Made by a program: the position numbers and the translations under genes. DNA of 64,000 nt. Source: Serripes groenlandicus. Taxonomy: Eukaryota > Mollusca > Bivalvia > Cardiida > Cardiidae. This document shows positions 11,280 through 22,153 of this stretch, in pieces. The stretch spans positions 1-64,000 of the forward strand of contig JASEVX010000331.1 in assembly GCA_031761405.1 (NCBI GenBank), given 5' to 3'. Below the pieces are notes generated by a model. That model searched no databases. It was not told the origin of the DNA and worked only from the letters and a program-made list of their open reading frames with translations. Each line of letters opens with the position of its first letter. The stretch's first letter is position 1.

Positions 11280-11975
11280 GCTTTTTCCTTTTTAGTGATT
11301 TTTACTGCATTTCAGCGATTTTTCCTGCATTTTAAGCGCATTTTTCCTGCGTTTTAAGTGTACTTTTCTGGCTTAAAATGAAAAAAAAAATGCGCTTAGG
11401 ATGCAGTTAAAATACGCTAGAAGTGAATTAATTCGCTTGAAGTGCGTTTAAAGCGTATTTTTCTTCTTAAAAAAATTCACTTTCAACACAGTTAAAGTAC
11501 ACTTAAAATACGCTTACCGGTAAGTGAATTAATTCGCTTGAAGTGCGTTTAAAGCGTATTTTTCTTCTTAAAAAAATTCACTTTCAACACAGTTAAAGTA
11601 CACTTAAAATACGCTCAAGTGAATTAATTCGCTTGAAGTGTGTTTTAAGTGTATTTTTCTTCAAAAAAAATTCGCTTTTAACACAGTTAAAGTACACTTA
11701 AAATACGCTTAAGTGAATTAATTCACTTGGAGTGCATTTTAAGTGTATTTTTTCCCAAATAAATGCGCTTTTAATACAGTTAAAATACACTCAAGTGAAT
11801 TAATACGCTTTTTTGCAGGAAAAATACACTTATAATGCGCATTTTTTGTTAATTTAATTCACTTTTAATGCATTCGGTAAGAAAAAATACGCTTAAAATA
11901 CGGTGCCAATACCGCAGCGTTTAATGCAGATTAAATACGCATTTAATGCGCATTAAATGCGCATTTTACACACTT
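11280..11975. repeat. Right subterminal repeat array with 82-100-bp higher-order units
   Basis: Contains GTGAATTAATTCGCTTGAAG at about 11423, 11523 and 11619 and diverged at about 11713 and 11795. Each is followed by AAAGCGTATTTTTCTTC and ACAGTTAAAGTACACTTAAA. The outer part ends in AATGCGCATTAAATGCGCAT. Orientation is opposite to the left array. Confidence 0.75.
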
Positions 11976-12229
11976 ATTTGAGAAGGGTAAAGCATCGCCA
12001 GTGATATTTATTAAAAACATTGAACCATCTAAATTTAATAACTGTGATAAATTGTAGACATTATGTTGTGATGAAAGAGACTATATTAATTTTTCTGAAT
12101 GCCTAAAGGAGAATTCATTCTCAAATTCAATACTTGCACAAACAAAACGAATACGATTTACTACTTAATACAATCACTGTATTAATTTACTAAAAGTAAT
12201 GATAACGTGACCTTCATAAACACTTGCAA

Positions 12230-12383
12230 ACATATATTTCAAAACAAGCAAGTTATCCTTTCATCACAATGTTTTCCACTTTAAGTAATAGTTTATCCAT
12301 TCTGATGCAATGATAGAGATATTTTTTAAATAATGTTCAAAGTCAATCTGCCGCAAAATTGTTGCAGTGGTAAAGGGTTAAGT
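12230..12383. repeat. Foldback family P, right-half fragment
   Basis: Reads CACAATGTTTTCCACTTTAA, then TTCAAAGTCAATCTGCCGCA, then GTGGTAAAGGGTTAAG, matching the right half of family P. Confidence 0.6.
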
Positions 12384-13594
12384 TAAATGGTTTCGGTATA
12401 TAACTGAAATACTGTTGAAATGGTGTAAATCCAAATTATAACCGAAACATGGTACGTTTGTTTTAAGTTTGCTGTATGGACTTTGACATGTTGCTTATAA
12501 TAATTTTTATTGAACAACGTGTCCTTAGATAACAAAAATTGTTTACCATAATACAGTTTTTGAATTTGTTCAAGCTGTTGTGATTGGTTACAAAATCATA
12601 GCAACCATGCGTCATTACAAAAGGGGTAAATTGAACCTTTACCTACAAATGACAACCCCTACCATTCCACTCTACCAATTTCAAGGTAACTTTATAGGAA
12701 TTTTTCTTTGATGGGTGTTTTTCAATCTCTTCAAAAACTTACAATCTGTGTAGGCATTATGTGTAGAACTTTGATTGCTGCATCATCAGAAATTGAGAAA
12801 AGTACCCAAACTTTCAAAACCTTTTCCTCAATAAAGTTCATTGGTCAGATTCCAAGATATTTTGGCAGTAATGTTCTTAAAGTGATCCTCTTACAAAATC
12901 TGTTGAAGCCTTATTGATTTTGTTGACAAACAGGGCAGCAATGTGGGATTAGGAAAGGTACAAAACGACAAAACTTGTTACATTTCAAGAAACAAATGAC
13001 CTTTACTGATAAGCTATTTCTTTAACAGAGTGTCCATTCCTTGCAATATCATATACATGAGCTCCTGTTCAAATTTTCACAGATATTTGCAGTTAAATAT
13101 TTGTTGCTAATTTACTATCACTAAGAGTGCATGATTTATTGTTAACTGTTCTACAATTCAACTTTCAAAATGTTACAACAAAGCTTGTAATGCTATAAAA
13201 ATTAACATTTAGAGTCACTTTGAAAACAAATGTTCATTTTGAGTAACACTAAAACTTGCTCCTATGTTGTAAACCTGCATGTTTTACTAATCTTGGTCTT
13301 AAATTTTGATGTAAATGGATATGTGTATAAACACTGTTTGCTGTATTTCTATAAGCACACAATGAAACAGTTTAAGTAGCATAGTTGAGTGTCATTCTGT
13401 AACAGAAACAAAGGTCTTTGAGACTAGAATACATTCAGACAAACCTCCACCTTTGTGCAATTTGATCTGATTGATCAGATAATATGCATGCTCAGATTGA
13501 TGTTTATCGTAAAGAGTTATTGATGTTTTCAAGTGGTCAATAGATATATAATGATACAATTATTTTTGCTTTGGCAGATCTGTTATTCATTTCT
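12384..13594. other. Intergenic or intronic spacer
   Basis: No gene, RNA or clear repeat. A 69-residue frame at 12708-12917 has no motif or splice context. Confidence 0.5.
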
Positions 13595-13595
13595 C

Positions 13596-14480
13596 TGATG
13601 CGTTTATCTGCTCACCTGTCACATAGTGACAAGGTGAGATATTGTAATCACACTTTGTCTGCCATACGTCCACAATTTCTTAATAACACGATAAACTCTT
13701 ATTTTAATCAGATTTATATCAAACTTATCCAGAGCTCGGTTCCTTTCGTAAACCAGTCAGGTCCATCAATGCACAACTGGATTATGGCCCTTTAAAATTG
13801 GCAAGATTGTTATAATTGACCTTGTGAACGCGATAAAAGATTCATTCATTATCTTATGTTTATCAAACTTATTCAATAGCTAGATATCTGTGACAGCTCG
13901 GCTCCTTTCGGAGATCAGCCAGATATGTTTATGCATGACACGACTATGGCCCTTTAAAATCGGGAAAATAGTTATAATTGACCTTGTGAGCACAATAAAT
14001 CATTATTTATCACCTGGTGCTTACCAAACTTATTCAGTAGCTAGATATCTGTGAGAGCTTGGTTCCTTTCGAAAACCATTTATGCATGTCAGGATTATGA
14101 CCCTTTAAATTGGCTGAATTGCTATAATTGACCTTGTGAACATGATAGTCATCATTAACGTTCCAATGATTACTAGGAATTTGCTGTGCTCGAGTGGTCA
14201 GCGTCGAGGATTTCGAAACAGGGTGTCCCTGGTTCGATCCCCAGTTGCGGCAATTCGGTCATAGTGGAGTGCCCTTGGGCAAGGCACATTTTCTAACCTA
14301 GTACTGATTTGTTTATCCAGGGATCATGAATAATAAAATTTAATTGTGCGCTAAATGACCTTAGCTGTCTATGCGCCATAAAACAATATACATTCATTCC
14401 AATGATTACCAAACCTATACAGCATCTATGTATGCATGAGAGCTTGTTTCCTTTTGACCAAAGGCCCTCATGGGCCTCTT
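13596..14480. repeat. Dispersed repeat with three ~125-bp internal units
   Basis: Starts CTGCTCACCTGTCACATAGT and ends GGCCCTCATGGGCCTCTTGT. It contains three diverged units with TTATAATTGACCTTGTGAAC, CCAAACTTATTCA(A/G)TAGC and GAGAGCTTGGTTCCTTTCG. It is interrupted by the SINE at 14174-14396. I recall similar DNA as abundant in bivalve genomes but cannot assign a superfamily. Confidence 0.6.
14174..14396 (+). mobile_element. tRNA-derived SINE with 13-bp target duplication
   Basis: Flanked by TTCCAATGATTAC on both sides (14161-14173 and 14397-14409). The head carries a tRNA-like region (GTGCTCGAGTGGTCAGCGTC, B box GGTTCGATCCCC). The body contains AGTGGAGTGCCCTTGGGCAA, shared with the copy near 54750. 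It was mobilised by LINE machinery in trans, as is typical of SINEs. Confidence 0.85.
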
Positions 14481-14574
14481 GTTCTTATATGTAAATTGTA
14501 AACTGTTAAAATTTGGCACAAATGTTTCTTAAAAAACATGGTTGTTTTAAACACATTAACAATCTAATTAATCA

Positions 14575-14612
14575 GGTGAGCAATATAGGGCCATCATGAA
14601 CCTCTTGTTATG
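14575..14612 (+). repeat. Repeat end GTGAGCAATATAGGGCCATC
   Basis: A 38-bp block nearly identical to one at 15439-15476 (GTGAGCGATATAGGGCCATC, then CTCTTGTT). It matches the 3' end of the repeat that starts at 13596. Probably a conserved terminus of a dispersed element. Confidence 0.55.
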
Positions 14613-15438
14613 AAAAGTAAACACATTTTAATAGCGCATCAAGGAAACAGCCATGCAGCAGTTCTAATTATTCGCATGTGTGAATAACTAGAACTGTTGC
14701 ATTGCTCTTTGAAAAGGCAGTCTGGATTTCTGTCCACAGCAGGTCATAGTGTACTGCACATTTCTTAGCAATACTAATTTAATTGTAGTATGTATAAGCA
14801 CAGTTATACTTAGATATAACCCATATACTGTTGAAATGGCATGAAACCCAATTTATTGTTCAAGGTTGATGCATGCATTTTAAAATGTGTTGACACAAGT
14901 AGTATGAACTGAAATTGGTACAGTATGCATACCCATTTTAGAGGAGTATTGCTTTCTGATCTGGGTCTACTTAATTTGTCAGTGTTTTAGACTGTCACCT
15001 TATTATAATGAGTAATGGTGATACATGTATCCAGCCTGTTTCCCAAAAGTAATATTTAAAAATAATAATAAAAATATAAAAGATTGGTGAATTCATTCTC
15101 TGTGTTTATGTGTTAAGTATTGATCGACTCACTATATGGTTTATTACCACCAATATTAGTCTGAGCATGAGATGTTTTGATTTGAAAAAGATCAGATGCC
15201 ACATCACAGATACTTTCTTATTGTCATCTGCTGAAGTAATCTTGTCTGTTTGATTGACAGTTTATTGGGTAATGTTTTCACTTGACAAAACTGATAGAAT
15301 CTTAAATATTATTTGTATGTAAGAAAGAGGGAAACTAATAGTTTCTTTACTTCATAAAGCACAGCTTTTGCGTGCTGAGCTTACATTCCTTATTATGTAA
15401 AGGGTAAAAGCTCTGAAAACTTGAAGTTCTATTAAACC
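14613..15438. other. Spacer between two copies of the same repeat end
   Basis: No gene could be supported. This stretch may be the body of a second copy of the dispersed element whose end lies at 15439-15476. Confidence 0.35.
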
Positions 15439-15476
15439 AGGTGAGCGATATAGGGCCATCATGGCCCTCTTGTTTT
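15439..15476 (+). repeat. Repeat end GTGAGCGATATAGGGCCATC
   Basis: Second copy of the conserved end described at 14575. Confidence 0.55.
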
Positions 15477-15841
15477 TATATACACTGATGAATTTGGCAT
15501 TGGCATGAGTTTTTACTTAGTGCTGTTTAAACTTCCACCTAATTGTATATGGTTTCCAACCATTTTCATCACAATGCATACATATATGTTAATGTAATAT
15601 ATCATGGAAACTCAATAAGTGTACAGGTAGGTGTACCCAAAGAAATGCAGTGCCTTCAGCGCTTTGATTTTCCCAGCTCTAATATTCTCTTATTTCCTAA
15701 TAGTGAAGATCCTGATCATACTGCATAAGTACATCTAGATCTTCATTATTATGAAATAAGAGAATGTTTTTTCTTGTGACATACCGGAAATTATCTAATA
15801 AACAGTACAAATAGTTTAGCACTAGATAACATTTTACTTGA

Positions 15842-16082
15842 CCGCCTCGTTGTTGTTGTGGTAGAGCGTCCACCTCGGGTGCGGGAGGTCACAGGTTTGA
15901 TTCCTGGCCGGGTCATACCACATTACAAATTGTAGTAATGACTGCCTTCCGTGGTGCTGAAGGTTGCAGGGTTAGAATTACGATTGTCTGGCTGATGTCA
16001 GGATAAATGGACTAGTAACACTCTGCGATATAACATAAACAATGTTGAAAGCGGCGTATAACACCAAACAATAAACATTTAC
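15842..16082 (+). mobile_element. tRNA-derived SINE
   Basis: The head has A box TGGTAGAGCGTCC and B box GGTTTGATTCC (about 15860-15905). The body has CTGAAGGTTGCAGGGTTAGA and the tail AAAGCGGCGTATAACACCAA ACAATAAACA. The same tail type occurs at 36925, and inverted at about 37190 and 61795. Confidence 0.8.
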
Positions 16083-16140
16083 TTACTGTGTAACTTAAGA
16101 TGATTTCAGGTATGTCACAGAAACTGGAAATAAAATAATG

Positions 16141-16550
16141 CTAGTCAATTTTACCTTCGTATTCGGCCCACTTATATATCCTAGCTGTAGCTATATGAGA
16201 AAATATCTTGTACATAATGCTTATAAGTGAAATACCTCTATAATTACTTGGATTTTTCGGACCTGACTTGTGTATCGGACAAAGAATACTCTCTGTCAAT
16301 GGATCTGGATAAACACCAGTATTTAAAATAGCATTGAATAATTTATTAAAAATCGGAACTATTTCATTTTCAGTATGTTTAAAGAATTCAGCGCCAATGC
16401 CACATGGCCCTGCACTTTTACCAGATGTAAGGTTTCGAATACCCGCAACAATTTCATCAGTTGAAATAGGGCAATTTAATGCATCATTGTCATTCAACAT
16501 TCCATAATGTGCAAAATCCGAAGTTTCAATATTGATACTATTTTCATTAT
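16141..16550 (-). pseudogene. LINE 1 reverse transcriptase, N-terminal part
   Basis: The minus frame encodes CPISTDEIVAGIRNLTSGKS, AGPCGIGAEFFKHTENEIVP, VYPDPLTESILCPIHKSG, and PSNYRGISLISIMYKIFSHI. This is the classical start of a LINE reverse transcriptase (GKSxGxDGI, then the PxNYRxISL block). It ends at KID followed by a stop at 16141, before the FADD catalytic box. It is joined to the endonuclease frame after a frameshift near 16555. Confidence 0.8.
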
Positions 16551-17707
16551 TTAATAGTGTTTTTCAAATAATTCAACCATTCTATTTCGGAAATATCATT
16601 ACCATTAGAGGGTTTGGAGTAACCTTGTTTTATTGTTTTCCAAAACAAAGATGGGTTTTTTCTTGCTTCGACAAGTTCTTCGCGTTTAATTTTTTCATAT
16701 AAACGTTTTTCATTATTACAAGTATTTTTAAATGCATTTCGATCAGATTTATATATATTAAGATCCGAATCTAAATTTGATTGACGGAATAATCTTAAAT
16801 GTGAATATTTTCTTTGCTTTAACTTTTCACAGTCCAAATCCCACCACGGTGGTTGCGGATCAGTACACAAATTAAAAGGTTTGTTCTTCAAAAGCATTGA
16901 TTCAGCCGCTGTGGCATAAATATGTGTAATAGTTTCAACAGCTTTATTTATATTAATGTTTGTATATTGGCATATTTGATCATATGACTCTGTAATCAGA
17001 GTTCTTATTTTTTCTAAAAATACAGTTTTATGTTCATCCTTCCATTTATATTTTAGAATCGAACGCATGTTTTCATTTGTCTTATCAATTTTTGTTATAT
17101 TATTTTCATTTGGAAATTTCAACTGGCAATTCAAAGGAAAATGTATTGATTCATCTCGGTTTTCTATACAAAAATATGATATATAAGGAAAGAGATCACT
17201 AGACGCTATATTATAATCAACAACGCTGGCACCGTTATGATTTATACATGTAAAGTTACCACGCACATCATCGTGAAGTCGACCATTAATTATATGAATA
17301 TTATTGCAACAACATAATTCCACAAGTGATTTACCAAAATTATTGTAGCGTACACAATTTAAGTTATTCCTTCTCATATCAAAATGATCATTATCGTAAT
17401 CAACCTCTCCAAAGACAAAATCTAAATCATCACTTGGAATAAAATCTAAAAAGTTAGTAGTTCGGGAATTTAGATAACCTGCCAAAAATAATAGACAATC
17501 TTGGTACTCTGACCTTATTTCAATAATATTATTTTCTAGTATTAAGATACCATTTTGTTCTCCCTGGTTATAGACACTAGAACCTTCAGGTGACACATAC
17601 GCAAAGTACATAATTATATATTCAGTGTGGGGAAACAACTTTTTCACGTGACACACAAATGGTAACGTACACACAGGAAGTAGGACAAAAGAGCACAACT
17701 CAGGCAA
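16547..17707 (-). pseudogene. LINE 1 ORF2 endonuclease (C-terminal part) and linker
   Basis: Positions 17617 to 16547 encode the second half of the AP-like endonuclease, YFAYVSPEGSSVYNQGEQNG and FLAGYLNSRTT. The usual motif there is GDFNSRT, so the catalytic aspartate appears to be replaced by tyrosine. GNFTCINHNGASVVDYNIAS follows, where the DY near the end is the expected motif. A linker follows (TDPQPPWWDLDCEKLKQRKY, SLFWKTIKQGYSK). The first ~30 residues of the open frame (17707-17623) are translated transposon sequence and not LINE. The endonuclease cuts the target DNA in target-primed reverse transcription. Confidence 0.8.
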
Positions 17708-19008
17708 GTTATTTGCATATTTCTACGTTATTAACTCGCTCGCAAATTAGAGACCTAGCCTACCGACTGCACCAATTCATAAGCTTTCCGAAAAATGTGC
17801 GTATTGTCTTTCAGAACGTTTTACTTTTTGAGAGTATTCAAACAATATTTTCCAAAATTGGCATGCCAACGTACACACTCTTGACCAATTTGTTATGAAA
17901 ACGTCCCAAAATACCGTAACTTTTTGTTGCAAGTGTTTTGAAGTGGCCTTCTCGATGTAAAAAAAGATTCTACTCTTCTTGGATATTTTTAATTGCTGGA
18001 TTTTAAAGGAAAACATTAAAACAAGTGGCACTGTAAAAATGTCAACGTGCACACTCGTGAAATGTTTTGTTATGTTATGTCAACGTACACACTTCTAACG
18101 TTTTAAGGTGTAATTCTTAACTTGATACAATGATATGTACATGTTAACGTATTTTATCGTCTGAAATACATTATAACATTGTTTGAATTATTTTGTAAAA
18201 CACATTAACACTGCAGTAGACTTGGCCGTATCATGCAAAACCATGTGTTGCCTATCGCCGGGAGCTACAGCATGTGTTTGAATACAAATCGCATATAAGT
18301 TTTTCTGTTTTCTGAGAACTGCCATTATATGATATTCTCGATGTCGGTTTTATTAGTGGCGTTGCGAAAACACTTAACCTTGGCCTTAACACAAAATCAG
18401 TTCTAGATCTTCAAAAGTAACTTAAATTTCATGTTGCGAGTTTCCGCAAGGTCCATAACTCGGTATGTAATAGTAGTACCTACCCGAGTTATTGTGCATG
18501 TGTATAGTAGAAAGAGCGAGCATTGACAAGAAAAAGAATATGGGACTGTACTTATGAGCACAGTTACTCCATTATCGGAACTGTAACAAGAAAGAGAAGT
18601 TTAACCGTGCTAACAATATCGTGGGGATAAATTACAACAATCGTCATTGTAACGCAAGCTAGATAAGAGATATACTTTTGACAAAATGGTACAAAACCGT
18701 AACGACATTCACTACCATCGTGAATAAAATTATACACATGCACACTAACTCGGGTAGGTACTACTATTACATACCGAGTTATGGACCTTGTGGAAACTCG
18801 CAACATTAAATTTAAGTTACTTTTGAAGATCTAGAACTGATTTTGTGCTTATGAATTGGTGCAGTCGGTAGGCTAGGTCTCTAATTTGGGAGCGAGTTAA
18901 TAACGTAGAAATATGCAAATAACTTGCCTGAGTTGAGCTCTTTTGTCCTACTTCCTGTGTGTACGTTACCATTTGTGTGTCACGTGAAAAAGTTGTTTCC
19001 CCACACTG
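17623..19008. mobile_element. 1.4-kb inverted-repeat transposon inside LINE 1, TSD ATATT
   Basis: The ends are CAGTGTGGGGAAACAACTTT and its complement, flanked by ATATT at 17618-17622 and 19009-19013. The outer arms are about 160 bp (17623-17785 against 18848-19008). An inner pair of about 120 bp (18391-18511 against 18727-18847) continues the right arm, so the left arm carries an extra ~605 bp. Removing the element with one ATATT restores the LINE frame (RYLKY joined to IIMYF). No transposase is encoded. The CAG ends and 5-bp duplication resemble hAT-type elements (inference). Confidence 0.85.
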
Positions 19009-19009
19009 A

Positions 19010-19300
19010 TATTTTAAATATCTAAAGATTGAGCTTTTAAGATGTAAAACAATACAATTTTCTAAATTTAATTTGTTTCCTTTATAAATATTCCAACTCC
19101 ACCACTATTTCTAAAAGCATTTCTATTTTTGATCCTCACACAGTCAAAGTATGCATATTCACTCAAAAAATCCATAAATTCACCTTTAAAAATACTCCCA
19201 AGTTTCAACAAGTCCTATAATATCAAACTGTTTCAAGTAATACTTTAAATTCTCATTACTACGATGTTTATTCAACCCTTCTATATTCCACGTGAGAATG
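19010..19300 (-). pseudogene. LINE 1 ORF2 endonuclease, N-terminal part
   Basis: The minus strand reads NILTWNIEGLNKHRSNENLK and then YYLKQFDIIGLVETW, the standard start of an AP-type LINE endonuclease (N in the first strand, E in the xxLxETW motif). It continues, after a frameshift near 19195, with YAYFDCVRIKNRNAFRNSGG and VGIFIK. After another frameshift it reaches CIVLHLKSSIFRYLKY at the transposon insertion site. Confidence 0.75.
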
Positions 19301-19301
19301 T

Positions 19302-20473
19302 TTATATATGTAAGTATTTCATTCGGTGCACCTTGGCCTTCTTCCTATAGTATGTTAACGTCCTCGTCCAGAACTCCGCCCTTAGTCTCGTGCACATTAT
19401 GTGATTCCCGATTTCCAGAAAACGGATTGTCGTTTTTGTTTCAGGCATCTGACCTCGTGATTGTCGTGTCCATGCGCGGTCATTATTACTCACCAAAACA
19501 GGCCTGTCATTTTCACCATCGTATCGAAAATCTTTATTGTCAATGACGAGTTTATCGTAGCGTATCGATGCGTATTTACCGTTGTTTCTCGCAGCTATCA
19601 TGTGTTTACCCAATTCGCGCCTGGCCGTTCTAACACGATCTGTGTAGTCTTGTTGTACTGCATACGCGGATTTCTTGTCCAGCGTTTCTGAAGCGCCGCG
19701 TAGAATGTGATCTCTGTCCTTATAGCGATTAAATTTTACAATTATACTGCATGTATCCTTGTCTCTTGATTTGATTTACGTTCAATTTCCACATTTTCGT
19801 ACTCCGGTAGATTTAAGTCCGTTTTAATGAAATCCCTTACTTTCTCCTCGCATACGTCCCACTTCTCATTGAGTGAACCACTAATCCCGTGGATACGAAG
19901 ATTATTCCGCCTTGAGTGTCCTTCCAAATTGTCAATTTTATCCGTTAAATTTGAAACTTGCTTACGCATAATCTCATTTTCAAGTCTAAGACTTACATTT
20001 TCAGACTTCAGTTCCTTTATGGAATCATTCACATTGTCAATGTTTGAAGACAAAGCATTTAAGTCGCTTCTTACTTGCTTAGTCTGTCCGTCAATGTCAA
20101 ATTTCATAGAGTTTGAAAACGACATGATCTCACCCTGTGGCTCTGCACGGCCTAGTGATGACCTTCTATCCGTTGGTGGAGCACTAGCTGCTTGGGCGAA
20201 TGAAAGGGTACATTGTCGTGTTGATACCTGTGAGCTCTGAGCATTCTGAGAAGAAGAAGAAAAAGAAGAAGACTGTTTCTGTGTTGGCCCAGGATTGACC
20301 TCTACATCACCGCTAGCAAACAAAAACAACGACCTACCGACTAAAATCCTCAAACACAAAGTCATTGAGTTTCTTGCTATACACAACACTGCCATTCTGT
20401 TCTTACATTTACCCGGCATTGAAAATAGTCCAATTCGTGCCCTATATAAACCTACATCCACTCTCATTTTCAA
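19302..20473 (-). pseudogene. LINE 1 ORF1: 2A-like motif, coiled coil, RNA-binding-like domain
   Basis: The first frame (20473-19742, 243 residues) starts MKMRVDVGLYRARIGLFSMP. It has a hydrophobic stretch (ILVGRSLFLFAS) ending in GDVEVNPGP at residues 55-63, then a Ser/Gln-rich linker. A predicted coiled coil follows at residues about 130-190 (LKSENVSLRLENEIMRKQVS), then GHSRRNNLRIHGI, a hallmark of L1-type ORF1 proteins (transposase_22). A frameshift near 19745 moves reading to the next frame (CSIIVKFNRYKDRD, ARRELGKHMIAARNNGKYAS, IRYDKLVIDNKDFRYDG), the usual C-terminal domain, ending at 19302. ORF1 coats the RNA in LINE particles. The start is the first methionine upstream of the 2A region. 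A single frameshift disables it. Confidence 0.8.
20285..20308 (-). other. 2A-like ribosome-skipping motif DVEVNPGP
   Basis: Codons for D-V-E-V-N-P-G-P on the minus strand match the 2A consensus D(V/I)ExNPGP, in which the ribosome skips the Gly-Pro bond. Motifs of this type are known near the N-terminus of ORF1 or ORF2 in some APE-type LINEs of trypanosomes, sea urchins and molluscs. Activity in this copy is not shown. Confidence 0.8.
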
Positions 20474-20515
20474 TTTTTTATGTTCGATTCACACGTGCTG
20501 AAAAACACGTCCGCC

Positions 20516-22130
20516 ATTAACAAGGGACGTAACTACATCTTCGTATAATGAACGAATTAGACTAAATACTTTGCCAGTAACACATTGTTTAATCAATTTA
20601 AACCACAAGACGTTTCGATAAATAGAATCGAAACAATATGTTAATCAATAAAACAACAGAACACTTGTTTCTTAAAGCCAAATTGTGCATTACTGATCAC
20701 ATCATATTTTACCGACCACACTTTTAGACGCTCATTGATTAAAGATGTAAATAGTTTTGCAAAGCAGCTCGTAAAAGTTATTCCTCTGTAATTATTTGGA
20801 TCTTATAGATACCTTTCTTATGAATAGATACGATAAAACCCTGGGACCATGACTTTGGGTAGGTTTTCTTGTAGAGTATGTAATTAAAGAGGATTTGCAA
20901 GAGTTTATCTAGACAATCTATGCACTTCTTGAAATATTCATACATTATATTGTCGGTAGAGAATGCCTTATTAGAACCTAACTTTTAAATACATTTTCTT
21001 ATTTCAATAATTGTAAATGGCTCATCTAATTCATCAAATATGCATTCATTTGATTTCATGTCATAGTCATTTACGATATTCTGGCATTCAGTATCTTCTT
21101 CGATAGAATTATCTGATGATATGTTTTAAAATGTTCAAAAAAATCACAAAGCTCAATATCAGAGTTGTTACTTTGACCATTGGTCTTATGCTTAAAAAGT
21201 TTCCAAAACTCCTTCGGGTTTTTATTTTTTACGTTTTCAAGTTCCTTAGCCAAATGTCTGTTATATTTACGTTTGGTGATTCGACAAGGATACTTATAAT
21301 CTTTCTTTATCAAAAGAAATTCTTTTCTATTTTCATCGTTTTATTTCAAATTGTAATTTCTTAGTGCTCCTTCATATAGCATCTTTTTCTGTTTGCAACT
21401 TTCATCAAACCATTTGTACATAGAATAAGATAGTTTTCATTTGAAAATACATTTTTCTTATATCCCATGTGTTTTTCAAAATATGAATTACCCTTACTGC
21501 TTAAGAAATCAGTGAAAATATTAACTAAACGATCAGAAGCACAGTCAAGTAGCATATTATCCTCTAAACTAGAGCAAACAGTATTGATTGAGGTACCGAT
21601 ATCATGGATAAACCTATCTTTGAATTCAGAGTCCTATTTATGTATGACACGCTCTTCCCACATTGAACTTTCACGTTGAGCGTTGTTTACACGTAAGTTA
21701 AACGAAATAGTGGAGGTGATTAGAAAAAATATTGAAATTATGTACGCAAAAAATTAACAAAATGTCAAAATTACAATGATTGGTGATCACATAGTCTACT
21801 GTACTTTCTCCATTATGGTTGAAACACGTGTAATTACCTACTTTACAGTCTCTATCAACCCTTCCGCTTATAATGCGCATATCAAGCGATTTGCACATAT
21901 TCAAAAGGCAGTCACAAAATCGATTCGCCCCCTTATGGCATGACGCGCGAGGTAAATACTCATCGATTTCGTGATAGCTATCAAGATCATGGCCACCAAG
22001 CGGTCTATCATTCAATATGAAATCTGTTTTACATCCTTCCCGCGCATTCAGGCCACCCAATAACAACACTTTACCCCCTAGGCTCTGAAAATGCCTAATG
22101 TCCAATTCTATAACATCAAATCTGTTCAAG
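20516..22130 (-). pseudogene. LINE 2: older AP-endonuclease LINE, 5' and 3' truncated
   Basis: In minus order: endonuclease half (22129-21698: VLLLGGLNAREG, where GDFNAR is usual, and GNYTCFNHNGESTVDYVITN); linker (21555-21361; then CRITKRKYNRHLAKELENVK and NPKEFWKLFKHKTNG at 21313-21071); reverse transcriptase start (about 21000-20640: LGSNKAFSTDNIMYEYFKKC, YPKSWSQGFIVSIHKKG, NNYRGITF-like, NAQFGFKKQ) and KVFSLIRSLYEDV (about 20560-20530). Stops and frameshifts are frequent. Similarity stops at the LINE 1 5' end and, on the other side, at the gag-like region near 22130. It has diverged more than LINE 1. Confidence 0.75.
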
Positions 22131-22153
22131 GTCTTTTGCCACCCAGTTCTACA

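Larger units (their letters stand above)
7887..11989. mobile_element. 4.1-kb DNA-transposon-like unit with GCGC/TTAAAA subterminal repeats
   Basis: The outer ends are inverted: TACCCTTCTC at 7887 and GAGAAGGGTA ending at 11989, followed inward on each side by AAAATGCGC. Inside each end lies an array of short degenerate motifs such as AAGTGCATTTTAAGCG, about 470 bp on the left and 690 bp on the right. The interior holds two decayed reading frames with transposase-like blocks (8641-9029 minus, 10532-11150 plus) and later insertions of family P foldback DNA. Subterminal motif arrays are known binding sites for transposases of CACTA and related superfamilies. Assigning this unit to one of them is inference. 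The target duplication is unclear, perhaps TA. Confidence 0.5.
16141..20515 (-). mobile_element. LINE 1: AP-endonuclease non-LTR retrotransposon with 2A-like ORF1
   Basis: Near full-length at the 5' side and truncated at the 3' side. In minus order: short 5' UTR (about 20515-20474), ORF1 (20473-19302), ORF2 endonuclease (19300-19014, then 17617-16550) and the first part of the reverse transcriptase (16550-16141). It then stops before the catalytic boxes, where unrelated sequence and a SINE follow. ORF2 is split by the transposon at 17623-19008. Frameshifts occur near 19745, 19195, 19090 and 16555, so the copy is inactive. The 5' end abuts a second LINE of the same orientation at about 20516, suggesting insertion into it. 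Confidence 0.8.

Noticed and set aside
17623..17707. N-terminal 30 residues of the LINE endonuclease frame as LINE protein
   Set aside because: They are translated from the arm of the inserted transposon.
19827..20240. 137-codon plus-strand frame
   Set aside because: Antisense shadow of LINE 1 ORF1, which has recognisable motifs on the other strand.
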